Shown piece by piece: positions 54,325 to 62,764 of a DNA stretch of 64,000 nt. Below the pieces are notes generated by a model. The model saw nothing but the letters and a program-made list of their open reading frames with translations, was not told the DNA's origin and ran no database searches. The position numbers and the translations under genes are program-made. Position 1 is the first letter of the stretch, and each line of letters begins with the position of its first letter. The stretch is from Deltaproteobacteria bacterium (GTDB taxonomy: Bacteria > Desulfobacterota > Desulfobacteria > Desulfobacterales > B30-G6): positions 62,001 through 126,000 of the forward strand of contig JAJDNW010000130.1 in the NCBI GenBank assembly GCA_022340465.1, given 5' to 3'.

Positions 54325-56680
54325 CCTATCCTCACAATCTCAGGCGCAATTTGCAGCGCTAAAAGTGTTCGACCGCCTCGAAGTCGGCCCGGTAAAATTG
54401 GAGCGCAACCGTCTTACGGCTCCTTACCGGTTGTTTGTTAACGATAAAGAAGATGTTTTCGACCTGATCTACAGCTTCGAGGAGCCGGTGTTCAGAGTAG
54501 GAGAGACAGAATCGAAAAACCTGGCGGACATGATGGCGGCCCAGGTGGCCCTCAATTACGGCCTTTTCTGCGAAAGGATTGTCTTTCACGGATGTTACGA
54601 TCAAATCGACCGGTCTTTTTTGCGCGATATGGCCGAGAATACGGCCAGGGAAATATATGTCAAAAAATTTCTGGAACCCAATCCGTTTCTTCAGGGATCC
54701 GTGACCGGGATGACGGCGACAAAAAAGGACAAGTACGCGGCCGCCCGCTTGGAGTTCAAGGGGTCTATTAAAAGGGATGCGGACACGCGCTGGCAGCAAT
54801 GGTCCACGGACCAAAACCGTCACTGCATTCTTTCCAGCGGCGGCAAGGACAGTCTGCTCAGCTACGGGTTGATCAACGAAATAGGGCTGGAATGCCACCC
54901 CGTTTTTGTAAACGAATCGGGCCGCCACTGGTTTACGGCCCTGAACGCATTCCGCCACTTTCAAGAGAATATCCCGAACACCGCCAGGGTGTGGGTGAAC
55001 TCGGACAGGCTTTTTTCCTGGATGCTTCAGCGGATGCCGTTTATTCGCAAGGATTTTACCCGGGTCCGCTCCGATGAATATCCTGTCCGTCTCTGGACCG
55101 TGGCGGTGTTCCTTTTCGGCGCGTTGCCGCTCATGCGCAAACGGGGCATCGGCAGGTTACTGATCGGAGACGAATTCGACACGTCCGTCCGCAAGGTACA
55201 TCAGGGGATAACCCACTATAATGGGCTGTACGATCAGAGCATTTTTTTCGACCAGACCCTTTCGCGCTATTTTATGCGCAAGGGATGGGCGATCAGCCAG
55301 TTTTCCATTTTACGGCCCCTGTCGGAACTGCTCATCCAGAAAATTTTAGCGCGGCGTTATCCCGAGCTCCAACGCCATCAGACCTCGTGCCATGCAGCCC
55401 ACAAGGAGGGCGACCGCATCATACCCTGCGGCAAATGTGAAAAGTGCCGCCGGATTGTCAGCATGCTGTCTGCCTTGGATGTTGACGTCACCGCCTGCGG
55501 GTACCGGGAGCGTCAGGTGGCGGATGCCTTGAAGGCGTTCGTTGCCAAGGGCGTGGCCCAGGAGCTCCCCGGTGTTCGTCAACTGGGAGCGATGCTGATG
55601 CAAAAAAAACTGATAGAGGTGCCCCCGGATCGACGGGATTTTTTCAGACCCAGGCCGGAGGTGCTGCATCTCAGGTTCGATCCCAGCGTGTCGCCGCTGA
55701 ATGCCATACCCGTGAACTTGAGAATTTCCCTGCTGCAGATTTACGTGCAGCATGCCGATGGTGTCATGCAGCGTGTCGGTAAAAAATGGACGTCCTTCAA
55801 TCCTTTCAACAGCGCCGATTTGTCTCAGCCGTTTGTGTTTGAGCTGAATATCGATGCCCAAAGCCCTGAGGCCGAGGAGGGAGAGACGGCTAAGTCCAAA
55901 AGGCAGTTTCTGTGGGGGGAACTCTCCTGGCCTGAGGCCCGGGACCGACTCGAGAAAGTCGATACCGCCTTGTTGCCGGTGGGTTCCATTGAACAGCACG
56001 GTCCCCACCTGCCCCTGGACACCGATGCCTATGATGCCAATTACCTGGCTTTGCGCGTGGCCGAAGCGTGCAGCGATCCCAAACCCCTGGTGCTGCCATA
56101 TATTCCCTACGGTGTTGCCTATCATCATCACGGGTTCAAAGGAACGGTGAGCATCAGCAACGATGTCCTTGCCAAGCTGGTTTATGATATCGGCATGAGT
56201 GCTTCCCATAACGGGATAAACAAGCTTGTTATCATCAACGCCCACGGTGGCAACAGCCCGGCACTGAATTATGCCGCCCAGATGATCAACCGCGATGCCC
56301 ATGTGTTTGTTTGTGTGGATACCGGTGAAACCAGCGACGTGGATATCTATGCCTTGATCGACACGCCCAATGACGTTCACGCCGGTGAGATGGAGACCAG
56401 CACAAGCCTGGCGGTAAGACCGCATCTGGTCAATATGAGCCGGGCCCGTACCGAAATTCCGGAATTTTCCAGCCGCTATCTCGATTTTACCTCCATCCGC
56501 GGCGTTTCCTGGTATGCTTACACGCAAAAAATATCCAACAGCGGTGTGATGGGGGATCCGACAAAGGCCAGTGCGGAAAAGGGGAAAAAAATCTGGGAAA
56601 TCATGATTGCCCACCTGGTTGCGCTGGTTGAAGATTTGAAATCCATGACGCTGGAAGAGATTCATCACCGGAAGTTGTAA
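54317..56680 (+). CDS. MurL-like ATP-pyrophosphatase fused to creatininase-family amidohydrolase
   Basis: A 787-residue fusion. Residues 1 to about 500 contain the PP-loop SSGGKDSLLSYG (SGGKDS at 174-179) and a cysteine trio CGKCEKC (C371, C374, C377). The N-terminal layout recalls MurL, the ATP-dependent epimerase of L-Glu in UDP-MurNAc-L-Ala-L-Glu; this similarity is from memory and needs a profile search. Residues from about 530 are a creatininase-family amidohydrolase: E559 in GSIEQHGPH, D568 and D570, NAHGGN, and HAGEMETS give the metal site. Relatives hydrolyse cyclic amides, formamides or peptides (MftE). Together the halves suggest activation or epimerisation of an acyl-amino acid followed by amide hydrolysis. 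Confidence 0.8.
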   Translation: MGNLSSQSQAQFAALKVFDRLEVGPVKLERNRLTAPYRLFVNDKEDVFDLIYSFEEPVFRVGETESKNLADMMAAQVALNYGLFCERIVFHGCYDQIDRSFLRDMAENTAREIYVKKFLEPNPFLQGSVTGMTATKKDKYAAARLEFKGSIKRDADTRWQQWSTDQNRHCILSSGGKDSLLSYGLINEIGLECHPVFVNESGRHWFTALNAFRHFQENIPNTARVWVNSDRLFSWMLQRMPFIRKDFTRVRSDEYPVRLWTVAVFLFGALPLMRKRGIGRLLIGDEFDTSVRKVHQGITHYNGLYDQSIFFDQTLSRYFMRKGWAISQFSILRPLSELLIQKILARRYPELQRHQTSCHAAHKEGDRIIPCGKCEKCRRIVSMLSALDVDVTACGYRERQVADALKAFVAKGVAQELPGVRQLGAMLMQKKLIEVPPDRRDFFRPRPEVLHLRFDPSVSPLNAIPVNLRISLLQIYVQHADGVMQRVGKKWTSFNPFNSADLSQPFVFELNIDAQSPEAEEGETAKSKRQFLWGELSWPEARDRLEKVDTALLPVGSIEQHGPHLPLDTDAYDANYLALRVAEACSDPKPLVLPYIPYGVAYHHHGFKGTVSISNDVLAKLVYDIGMSASHNGINKLVIINAHGGNSPALNYAAQMINRDAHVFVCVDTGETSDVDIYALIDTPNDVHAGEMETSTSLAVRPHLVNMSRARTEIPEFSSRYLDFTSIRGVSWYAYTQKISNSGVMGDPTKASAEKGKKIWEIMIAHLVALVEDLKSMTLEEIHHRKL

Positions 56681-56683
56681 ATA

Positions 56684-57760
56684 ATGAAAATTACCCATTT
56701 GGAAATGTGGCCGGTCACCATGCCGTTGGCGGAGCCTTACAGTATCGCCTATGAAGCGGTCGCTTCGGCGACCAATGTCTTCTTACGAGTAGACACGGAC
56801 AATGGCCTGACTGGCTATGGCTGCGCCGCACCGGATGCCTCCGTCACCGGTGAAACACCGGAATCGGTGATCGAGGTCGGCAATGGTGTCGTCGAACCGG
56901 CAATTTACGGCGAGAATCCTTTGCGGCTGGCGAGGTTGACCGAAAACCTGAAATCGATTCTGCCCGGGAATCCATCGGCCATGGCAATGACGGACATGGC
57001 CCTGTATGACATTCTGGGGAAGGCGGCCGGGCTTCCGGTATATGTGCTGCTGGGGGGATACCGAACGCGAATCATGACCAGTGTCACCATCGGAATCATG
57101 CCGGTGGCGGATACGGTGGCCAGGGCCAGGGAGCATGCCGGCAATGGGTTCCGGTCCTTGAAATTAAAAGGGGGTGTCGATGTAGAGACCGATATCGAAC
57201 GCGTGCTTGCGGTCAGAAAAGCCGTCGGGACGCTTGTCGAACTCCGCTTTGATGCCAATCAGGGCTATGGCGAAGCCGAAGCGCTGCATTTTATCCAAAA
57301 GACCCGCCAAGCCGGCTTGGCGCTCATCGAACAGCCGACCGACAGAAGTGACTTGAAACTGTTGGGCCGTATTACCGATGAAGCGCCGTTGCCGGTCATG
57401 GCCGACGAGAGCATGATGAGTCTGCGGGATGTCTTCCGGCTGGCCAAACGCGATCTGGTCGACATGGTCAATATCAAACTGATGAAGGTGGGGGGGGTGA
57501 CCGAGGCCATGCGCATCGATTCCGTCGCCAAGGCGGCTAAGCTGGAGACCATGGTGGGCTGTATGGATGAGGCCGCTCTGGCCATTGCAGCCGGGCTGCA
57601 CTTTGCGCTGGCCCGGCCCAACGTCGCGTATGCCGATCTGGATGGGCACTTAGACCTGGTTGGAGACCCCAGCACGGGCGCGGTCACATTGAAGAAGGGC
57701 TATCTTTATCCGCGTTCCGGGCCCGGGCTGGGATTCGATCTGCCGCTATCTTCAGGGTAG
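56684..57760 (+). CDS. Dipeptide epimerase-family enolase (Ala-Glu epimerase/DgcA-like)
   Basis: A 358-residue member of the muconate-lactonising/dipeptide-epimerase branch of the enolase superfamily. K160 and K162 (KLKGG) and K265 ([10 protein letters not shown]) are the two catalytic acid-base positions. The metal ligands are in [13 protein letters not shown] and MADES, and DLDGHLDL near the C-terminus matches the DxD substrate motif of L-Ala-D/L-Glu epimerases. It would racemise a dipeptide or N-acyl amino acid, most likely glutamyl. It starts three bases after the fusion gene and ends the operon. Confidence 0.88.
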   Translation: MKITHLEMWPVTMPLAEPYSIAYEAVASATNVFLRVDTDNGLTGYGCAAPDASVTGETPESVIEVGNGVVEPAIYGENPLRLARLTENLKSILPGNPSAMAMTDMALYDILGKAAGLPVYVLLGGYRTRIMTSVTIGIMPVADTVARAREHAGNGFRSLKLKGGVDVETDIERVLAVRKAVGTLVELRFDANQGYGEAEALHFIQKTRQAGLALIEQPTDRSDLKLLGRITDEAPLPVMADESMMSLRDVFRLAKRDLVDMVNIKLMKVGGVTEAMRIDSVAKAAKLETMVGCMDEAALAIAAGLHFALARPNVAYADLDGHLDLVGDPSTGAVTLKKGYLYPRSGPGLGFDLPLSSG

Positions 57761-57833
57761 TCAATCCATATGGGAATTTCCGGTTTGTCCGGGTTCGGTG
57801 CATGTAGGCTTCAGGCATCAGGTAACTACTCAA

Positions 57834-57974
57834 ATGAAAACGATTTTTATTGTTCTGGCAGGCGTTGGGATCCTCACCATGTTAAAGGGAAGCCTTTTTC
57901 AGTGTCTTGATCCGTGTCGACAACGAAGAGCTCTATCCGGATACTTACGTTTTAGCGTGACTCCAAAAAATTGA
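57834..57974 (+). pseudogene. Possible frameshifted small membrane peptide
   Basis: From ATG 57834 the frame reads MKTIFIVLAGVGILTMLKGS, a membrane helix, then becomes Arg-rich and unlikely. After the TTTTT run at 57,895, the +1 frame instead continues SVLIRVDNEELYPDTYVLA and stops at 57,960. This looks like a small gene of about 40 codons broken by a one-base change in the T-run, or a sequencing error. No ribosome site was seen. Confidence 0.3.
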
Positions 57975-58000
57975 TCTGAAGGTAACATAGGAGGTTTGAC

Positions 58001-58459
58001 ATGACCGTTATCAATAAAATAATGGTTGCTGTTGACTTTTCAGATTTTTCCGTGGCCGCGGCCAGGTATGCCGCCAAACTGGCAAGAGATGTGAAGGCAA
58101 CCCTCCTGTTGACCCATGTTTACAACCAGCGGGACGTGGACATGCTGAACATGGTCGCCATGCAGGTGCCGGACTTTTCGGTAAAAAAGTACGTGGGTGA
58201 GTGCACCGATGAGAAAAAAGAACGCCTTCGCGAGCTTTCCGAAGAACTAAGCCACGACGGAGGACTCAGCGTGGAAACTCACTTGCGCATCGGTGTGCCT
58301 TATGAAGCCCTTTTGCGGGAGATAGACGAGGGAAAGCCCGATCTGCTGGTGATGGGCGCCAAGGGAAGATCCAATGTAATTGACATGATCCTTGGCTCTT
58401 GCGCCCAGAAGATGTTCCGGCACAGCCCCATACCGCTGCTGAGCATTCGTAACCGGTGA
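58001..58459 (+). CDS. Universal stress protein (UspA family)
   Basis: A 152-residue USP. It starts INKIMVAVDFSDFSVAAARYA and ends with the ATP-binding loop GAKGRSNVIDMILGS, followed by HSPIPLLSI, so unlike the two USP-like proteins at 39-40 kb it should bind ATP. TAGGAGG lies before the ATG. It is monocistronic. Confidence 0.92.
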   Translation: MTVINKIMVAVDFSDFSVAAARYAAKLARDVKATLLLTHVYNQRDVDMLNMVAMQVPDFSVKKYVGECTDEKKERLRELSEELSHDGGLSVETHLRIGVPYEALLREIDEGKPDLLVMGAKGRSNVIDMILGSCAQKMFRHSPIPLLSIRNR

Positions 58460-58600
58460 TTGCAATAAACGCTCTCGTTCGCCCATGGCGTGATGATTAG
58501 GAATGCTGAGACCCTGTAGACAGGACAAGGACAACTTTTTCGGTATGTATATATTTATCTTCGGATACAGGCAGGCGATGCCTGTCGCGAAGCGCGATGC

Positions 58601-58897
58601 CTACTCATCCACAACCTGAAACGATTTGACCGTAATAATTTTCATCTCTTCCCCTTCCCGAATCGAGCCTTCCACTTTCACTTTCACACTGATGTAATTC
58701 TCGATTAGATCTTCACCTATCTCGTTCGGTTCGATATCAAAAATATCACCTTCGGCCACGAGTTGGCCTGTGTCGTTTATTTCACCAACCAGGGTGACCG
58801 TCTCCGATGCCGCATGGGATAAACTCAGTGCCGCAAAAATAAAACCGATAAAGATGGTGAGGGTGATAAGACGCTTTTTGGCAAGTAATGATTTCAT
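58601..58897 (-). CDS. Small exported protein of unknown function
   Basis: A 98-residue protein. A signal peptide (KKRLITLTIFIGFIFAALSLSHAA) precedes a 67-residue acidic domain with TVTLVGEINDTGQLVAEGDIF and VKVKVEG, a beta-rich pattern like a small OB-type periplasmic domain. GAGGAG lies just before the ATG. The function is unknown. Confidence 0.68.
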   Translation of the reverse strand: MKSLLAKKRLITLTIFIGFIFAALSLSHAASETVTLVGEINDTGQLVAEGDIFDIEPNEIGEDLIENYISVKVKVEGSIREGEEMKIITVKSFQVVDE

Positions 58898-58933
58898 AGC
58901 TCCTCGCTTATTATCAGGAAAATTAGGAAGTCG

Positions 58934-58960
58934 CCTAAATCAAGCGTTTCAAATTTTCAG
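58934..58960 (-). repeat. Dispersed AAATTTGAAAC repeat, copy 2
   Basis: On the minus strand it reads CTGAAAATTTGAAACGCTTGA, then TTTAG, against TTAAAATTTGAAACCCTCAA then CTTAG at 933-957. It is a diverged, inverted copy. Confidence 0.45.
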
Positions 58961-59300
58961 CTTCCATTATCGCTTAACAAGAACCATGCCAACGGTATTG
59001 TTTTCAATGGATTCTATCTACTTGAGCCATCGGGGTGTTTTAACGTCATCCCTATGCTCGAAGAGGGAAAGGGGATGGCAACAAACAAGACGCCGGAGTT
59101 CCGGCGCGACTGTTTTAGGAACTGGAAGTTCCGACATCTGCCTCTTCAATCCGCTTGTACTGTGCTTTTTCCCGAAACGGACGGGGAAATCCGTTCGTCG
59201 TTCATGCAATCGCGGGGTTTTCAAACGAGGCCTGTGTTTGTTTCGGTAATTCTCTGTTGGCAGTAGAGTGATCGTTGTTGTCGAGAAGACGGACCGTTCC

Positions 59301-59357
59301 GAAAAAAAAAATCAGGGACCTCCGGCAGCGCCTTAAGGTCTGGGGCCTGCGCTGCCG
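59301..59357 (-). terminator. Probable terminator of the 62-residue gene
   Basis: On the minus strand CGGCAGCGC and GCGCTGCCG (59,349-59,357 and 59,323-59,331) form a perfect 9-bp stem, followed after 11 bases by a run of ten T (59,302-59,311). It lies 40 bases beyond the stop of the leftward gene at 59,397. Confidence 0.5.
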
Positions 59358-59396
59358 TCGGCGCCGATTTGAAACAGTCGAAAGACCGGCCAGACT

Positions 59397-59585
59397 TCAG
59401 GCATTGCCGCCCACGAATCCCTCGCAACGATCGTTGAAAAATTCCATCGCCTCCTCGACGGAATCGAAGAGGATCCAGTCGTGCTTGATGACCTTTTCAT
59501 CCTGCATGCGGGTGCGTTCGATCTCTGTATTCCCGAAATATTCAAAATGGTCGTAATAGTCGGTGTGCAATTCCTGTGTTTTCAT
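59397..59585 (-). CDS. Small conserved cytoplasmic protein
   Basis: A 62-residue acidic protein starting MKTQELHTDYYDHFEYFG and ending in a helix (SVEEAMEFFNDRCE). AAAAGGAGAA precedes the ATG at a good distance, which supports translation. I do not recognise a function. It has its own terminator-like hairpin downstream, so it is a single-gene unit. Confidence 0.6.
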   Translation of the reverse strand: MKTQELHTDYYDHFEYFGNTEIERTRMQDEKVIKHDWILFDSVEEAMEFFNDRCEGFVGGNA

Positions 59586-59635
59586 TCGTATATTCTCCTT
59601 TTTTAGCGTTTATAGGAGATGATTACCACACAGGA

Positions 59636-59663
59636 TTGACAGATACGGTCACACCGGTATAAA
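59636..59663 (+). promoter_or_regulatory. Sigma-70-type promoter of the MFS operon
   Basis: TTGACA (59,636-59,641), 16 bases, TATAAA (59,658-59,663). It lies about 180 bases before the MFS start and is the best sigma-70 match seen in this part of the window. Confidence 0.55.
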
Positions 59664-59844
59664 TTTTTTACGGACCTATAACCAATAACAAGGTAAAAGC
59701 CTGCCGGCCGGGGCGTCATTATTCCTATGCAATCGTTGTTCCTTATTTTGGGTTATAGGCTCGATTTTTTATAATCGATGCCGCAAGTTCGACGCGATTG
59801 TGTGGAACGGGCGGTGCGCTTTTAAAATAGGTCGGTAGTCAACC

Positions 59845-61032
59845 ATGGCTGTTACGAAAAAATTATCCCTGGGTATCATTTTCGCCTCTGCAACTCTGAC
59901 CATTATGGCCGGGAGCATCATAGCGCCGGTTTTAAATCTCATGCGAGACGGTCTCGGGGTTGCGCCTTCCTATGTGGGGTTGATCATCACCACCCACGGG
60001 TTGTTCATGGCGCTGTTCAGCCCATTGATGGGAAGCATCATCGACCGTCGGGGGGTCAAAGGGCCGTATATCGCTGCGTTATTTCTCTACGGGCTTGCCG
60101 GCGGGGCCGGCTTGCTGATCGATTCCTTCTGGGCTTTCCTGATCAGCAGGGCCTGTCTGGGAATCGGCTTGGCCGGTGTTTTCGCCGGTATCAACGTGCT
60201 AATCCTGAATATGTACGATGGGATCGAGCGCGATCGGGTCATGGGATGGCGGGGCAGTGCCCAGAGTTTCGGCGGGGTCATCTGGCCGTTGCTCGGCGGC
60301 GCCCTGGGCGCCGTTTCATGGCGTTTTCCTTTTGCCGTCTACCTGGTGGCCATTCCCATCGGCCTGCTGGCCATGGCGGGTGTTCCTGAACCGAGGGTCC
60401 GCCGCCAGAGTGGACCGAGTCCCCAGGGCAATGCATCGGTATTGACCATCTTTCGAGAAAAGCCGGTCCTTTTCATCATATACGGTGTAACCTTTTTTGG
60501 CAGTCTGCTTCTATATTCCATCGTCGTTTTTCTACCCCAATTGCTAGAGGGCTTTGGCATCTCCAGCACCATCCGTATCGGGCTGTTCATCACCGCTATG
60601 ACAGCTGCGGGAGGCGTGACCGCTTTTGTCTATGGAAAGATACGGTCACGTTTCAGCTATGAGCGCATCATCGTCATGGTTGCCGCTCTGTGGACAGTGG
60701 CATTTTCCTTCCTGTCCCAGGCATCCGCAAGCTGGGTCATTGCCGCCAGCGTGGCCCTGTTCGGTGTCAGTCAGGGGCTGATGATGCCCACCGTCATGGT
60801 GTGGATCGGGGCTGTGGTACCCCCATCCTTCCGGGGACGGTTCAGCTCATACCTGGGGACATTCGGGTTTATCGGCCAATTCCTGTCGCCCATTGTATTT
60901 GCACCCGTTTTCATGCAGCTGGGATTCGACGGTGTTTTTGTAACCGGTGCCGGGATAGGTGCGGCTTGGTTGGTGTCACTTTCGGTTGTAATGGCCAGAA
61001 GCAGTCGAAAAAGATCCGGTGAAACAAAATGA
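59845..61032 (+). CDS. MFS transporter
   Basis: A 395-residue inner-membrane carrier with about 12 helices. The loop between helices 2 and 3 reads GSIIDRRGVKGPY, the MFS motif A, and it recurs in weaker form as YGKIRSRFSYER in the second half. It resembles drug- or metabolite-efflux members, but the substrate is unknown. Its stop overlaps the methyltransferase start (ATGA), so the two are coupled. Confidence 0.85.
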   Translation: MAVTKKLSLGIIFASATLTIMAGSIIAPVLNLMRDGLGVAPSYVGLIITTHGLFMALFSPLMGSIIDRRGVKGPYIAALFLYGLAGGAGLLIDSFWAFLISRACLGIGLAGVFAGINVLILNMYDGIERDRVMGWRGSAQSFGGVIWPLLGGALGAVSWRFPFAVYLVAIPIGLLAMAGVPEPRVRRQSGPSPQGNASVLTIFREKPVLFIIYGVTFFGSLLLYSIVVFLPQLLEGFGISSTIRIGLFITAMTAAGGVTAFVYGKIRSRFSYERIIVMVAALWTVAFSFLSQASASWVIAASVALFGVSQGLMMPTVMVWIGAVVPPSFRGRFSSYLGTFGFIGQFLSPIVFAPVFMQLGFDGVFVTGAGIGAAWLVSLSVVMARSSRKRSGETK

Positions 61033-61643
61033 AATTGAATAAAATAGAGTTTCTGGCAATGAACAATCCCATGAGGGCCCTTGTTCAGGAAAAGTATGAG
61101 CTCAAAATTCTACGATCCATGACTTCGATCAAAGACGCTCGGAGGGTGTTGGAAATTGGTTGTGGCAACGGCAACGGAATTAAATTGATTAAAAAATATT
61201 TCTCGCCGGAGCATATTGTTGGAATCGATCTTGATGACAGGATGATAAAGCTCGCCTCGAAACGGAATCCGGATGCGTCGATTTCCTTCAAAGTCATGGA
61301 TGCCTCGAATCTTGATTTTCCGGATACATATTTCGACGCGGTTTTTGATTTTGGAATTATTCACCACATACCTGATTATAGAGGCGCCCTTAAAGAAATA
61401 AAACGCGTTTTAAAGCCAAAGGGTGAATTGATTCTCGAAGATATGTCCATCGAAGCGTTTACAGGAGGCATTGGAAAATTATGGCGAATTTTGTCCGATC
61501 ATCCCTATCAATCGATGTACACGGCGGAACAATTTACAGGATTCTTAAAGGAGATCGGTTTTACTGTCAAAAATTACAAAAAATCAAATCCATTCAAAAT
61601 GGTAAAATTCTTTTCCCTCAATGCGATAAAGGATGGTGAGTGA
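61029..61643 (+). CDS. SAM-dependent methyltransferase (Methyltransf_11)
   Basis: A 204-residue class I methyltransferase: VLEIGCGNGNGIKLI (motif I, near residue 38), GIDLDDRM (motif II), VFDFGIIHHIPDY and EIKRVLKPKGELIL. It is coupled to the MFS gene, which suggests it modifies the exported compound. It is visibly more A+T-rich than the genes to its left, so the pair may have a mixed origin. Confidence 0.85.
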   Translation: MKLNKIEFLAMNNPMRALVQEKYELKILRSMTSIKDARRVLEIGCGNGNGIKLIKKYFSPEHIVGIDLDDRMIKLASKRNPDASISFKVMDASNLDFPDTYFDAVFDFGIIHHIPDYRGALKEIKRVLKPKGELILEDMSIEAFTGGIGKLWRILSDHPYQSMYTAEQFTGFLKEIGFTVKNYKKSNPFKMVKFFSLNAIKDGE

Positions 61644-61694
61644 GCCGATTCCCTACAAAAACGCAAAAAGGAAAAATCGCTTAAACCGAAAAAC

Positions 61695-62600
61695 CTATTG
61701 CCGCCAAATCACAGCTCGTTTCTCCACCGATGTCCTCAGCTCACGGCCATCAGCGGTTCTCACAATTATATAAGAAAATTCTTCCCATGTATTATCTTCG
61801 TAAAGCATAAAAAGCTTTTTCCCATCTGCGTTCCATCGACCCCGATGCTCATTCTTACTGTTGTCTTCGAGCCATACGCCTCCTGCACCAACGATGGTTT
61901 GAGAGGTGTTTATTCTATGCCACTCTCCGTTCGGGTAAAACGTCAGCTTACTTTTATCCTCTGAAACCGATTGGGCTGCACTCCAGGCTGTTTCATAGAT
62001 TCTGTCAGGGTTGGCAAGTGCCGCAGTGGCGTACTTGTGCCATGTTCCTATCAAAGCAGGATCGAGTTGCCCCTGGCCGATCACGAACGAGGTAAATATT
62101 TTGTCTAAATACCCTTCACGTTTGTCTATAAGCCCTTTGAGGGAAATGCCGGAGAGAGTCAAAGCAAACCCTTTGGTGATGACAATGTAAGCTCTCCCTT
62201 CGATGGGTTTGCCTGCGTTATTATTTCCTTTCCAAATCAACACCAGTCCTTGTGTTCCCAAAAGATCAACACGTGTGCGGCTTTTTTGTAATTGCAGGGC
62301 GGGCAGGATTGAACGTACCTGTTGGTCAGCGTAGCTGATTACTTGTGGGTCATCGGCTCGAGAAATACCCGTCCCACTGACACTCTCGCCAGTTACAAAG
62401 TAGAACTCTGACGAGCCTTCTTGCGTCGTCACGACATCATCAGGGATAAGCTGTAGAGCTTCATCCAGTTCCCTGAGTGTCCATTGCTGGGGATACCAGA
62501 ATGAAAGGCCGGCCGGATGGCGGTAAATATTCCCCTTTTCTGCGGCATGCGCCGGCACTAGCAACAGTAACACGGAGAAAATACAAATACTAAATCGCAT
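61695..62600 (-). CDS. Secreted protein of unknown function
   Basis: A 301-residue protein with a signal peptide (MRFSICIFSVLLLLVPAHA, cleavage after AHA). The first half (GLSFWYPQQWTLRELDE) resembles domains of surface-exposed PsbP-like or lipoprotein families. The second half (GTWHKYA... FYPNGEWHRIN ... GRWNADGKKLFMLYED) is a beta-rich lipocalin-like repeat. AAAGGAG precedes the ATG. Function unknown. Confidence 0.65.
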   Translation of the reverse strand: MRFSICIFSVLLLLVPAHAAEKGNIYRHPAGLSFWYPQQWTLRELDEALQLIPDDVVTTQEGSSEFYFVTGESVSGTGISRADDPQVISYADQQVRSILPALQLQKSRTRVDLLGTQGLVLIWKGNNNAGKPIEGRAYIVITKGFALTLSGISLKGLIDKREGYLDKIFTSFVIGQGQLDPALIGTWHKYATAALANPDRIYETAWSAAQSVSEDKSKLTFYPNGEWHRINTSQTIVGAGGVWLEDNSKNEHRGRWNADGKKLFMLYEDNTWEEFSYIIVRTADGRELRTSVEKRAVIWRQ

Positions 62601-62695
62601 TATTAATTTCTCCTTTCACATTAACTGAATCGTTTTAAGGATGGCGGCTATGTAATTGTAATCACTTACCCTTGAAGATGTTTTTATTTTGGCCA

Positions 62696-62723
62696 TTTTT
62701 TAAAATTTGAAACGCTCAACTCA
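62696..62723 (+). repeat. Dispersed AAATTTGAAAC repeat, copy 3
   Basis: TTTTTAAAATTTGAAACGCT, then CAACTCAG, close to the copy at 933-957. It lies between the secreted-protein and membrane-protein genes. Confidence 0.45.
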
Positions 62724-62764
62724 GGGCTAAGCAACATACCTCCATGCCCTTATTCGACAATATT

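Larger units (their letters stand above)
58898..59396. other. Gene-free interval with a repeat copy
   Basis: About 500 bases without a convincing gene on either strand. 58,934-58,960 is an inverted copy of the AAAATTTGAAAC repeat seen at 933 and 62,700. The right end holds the terminator for the next leftward gene. Confidence 0.5.

Noticed and set aside
58567-58585. ACAGGCA-GGCGA-TGCCTGT as a terminator between the convergent USP and exported-protein genes
   Set aside because: The 7-bp stem is perfect but neither strand has a T-run after it.
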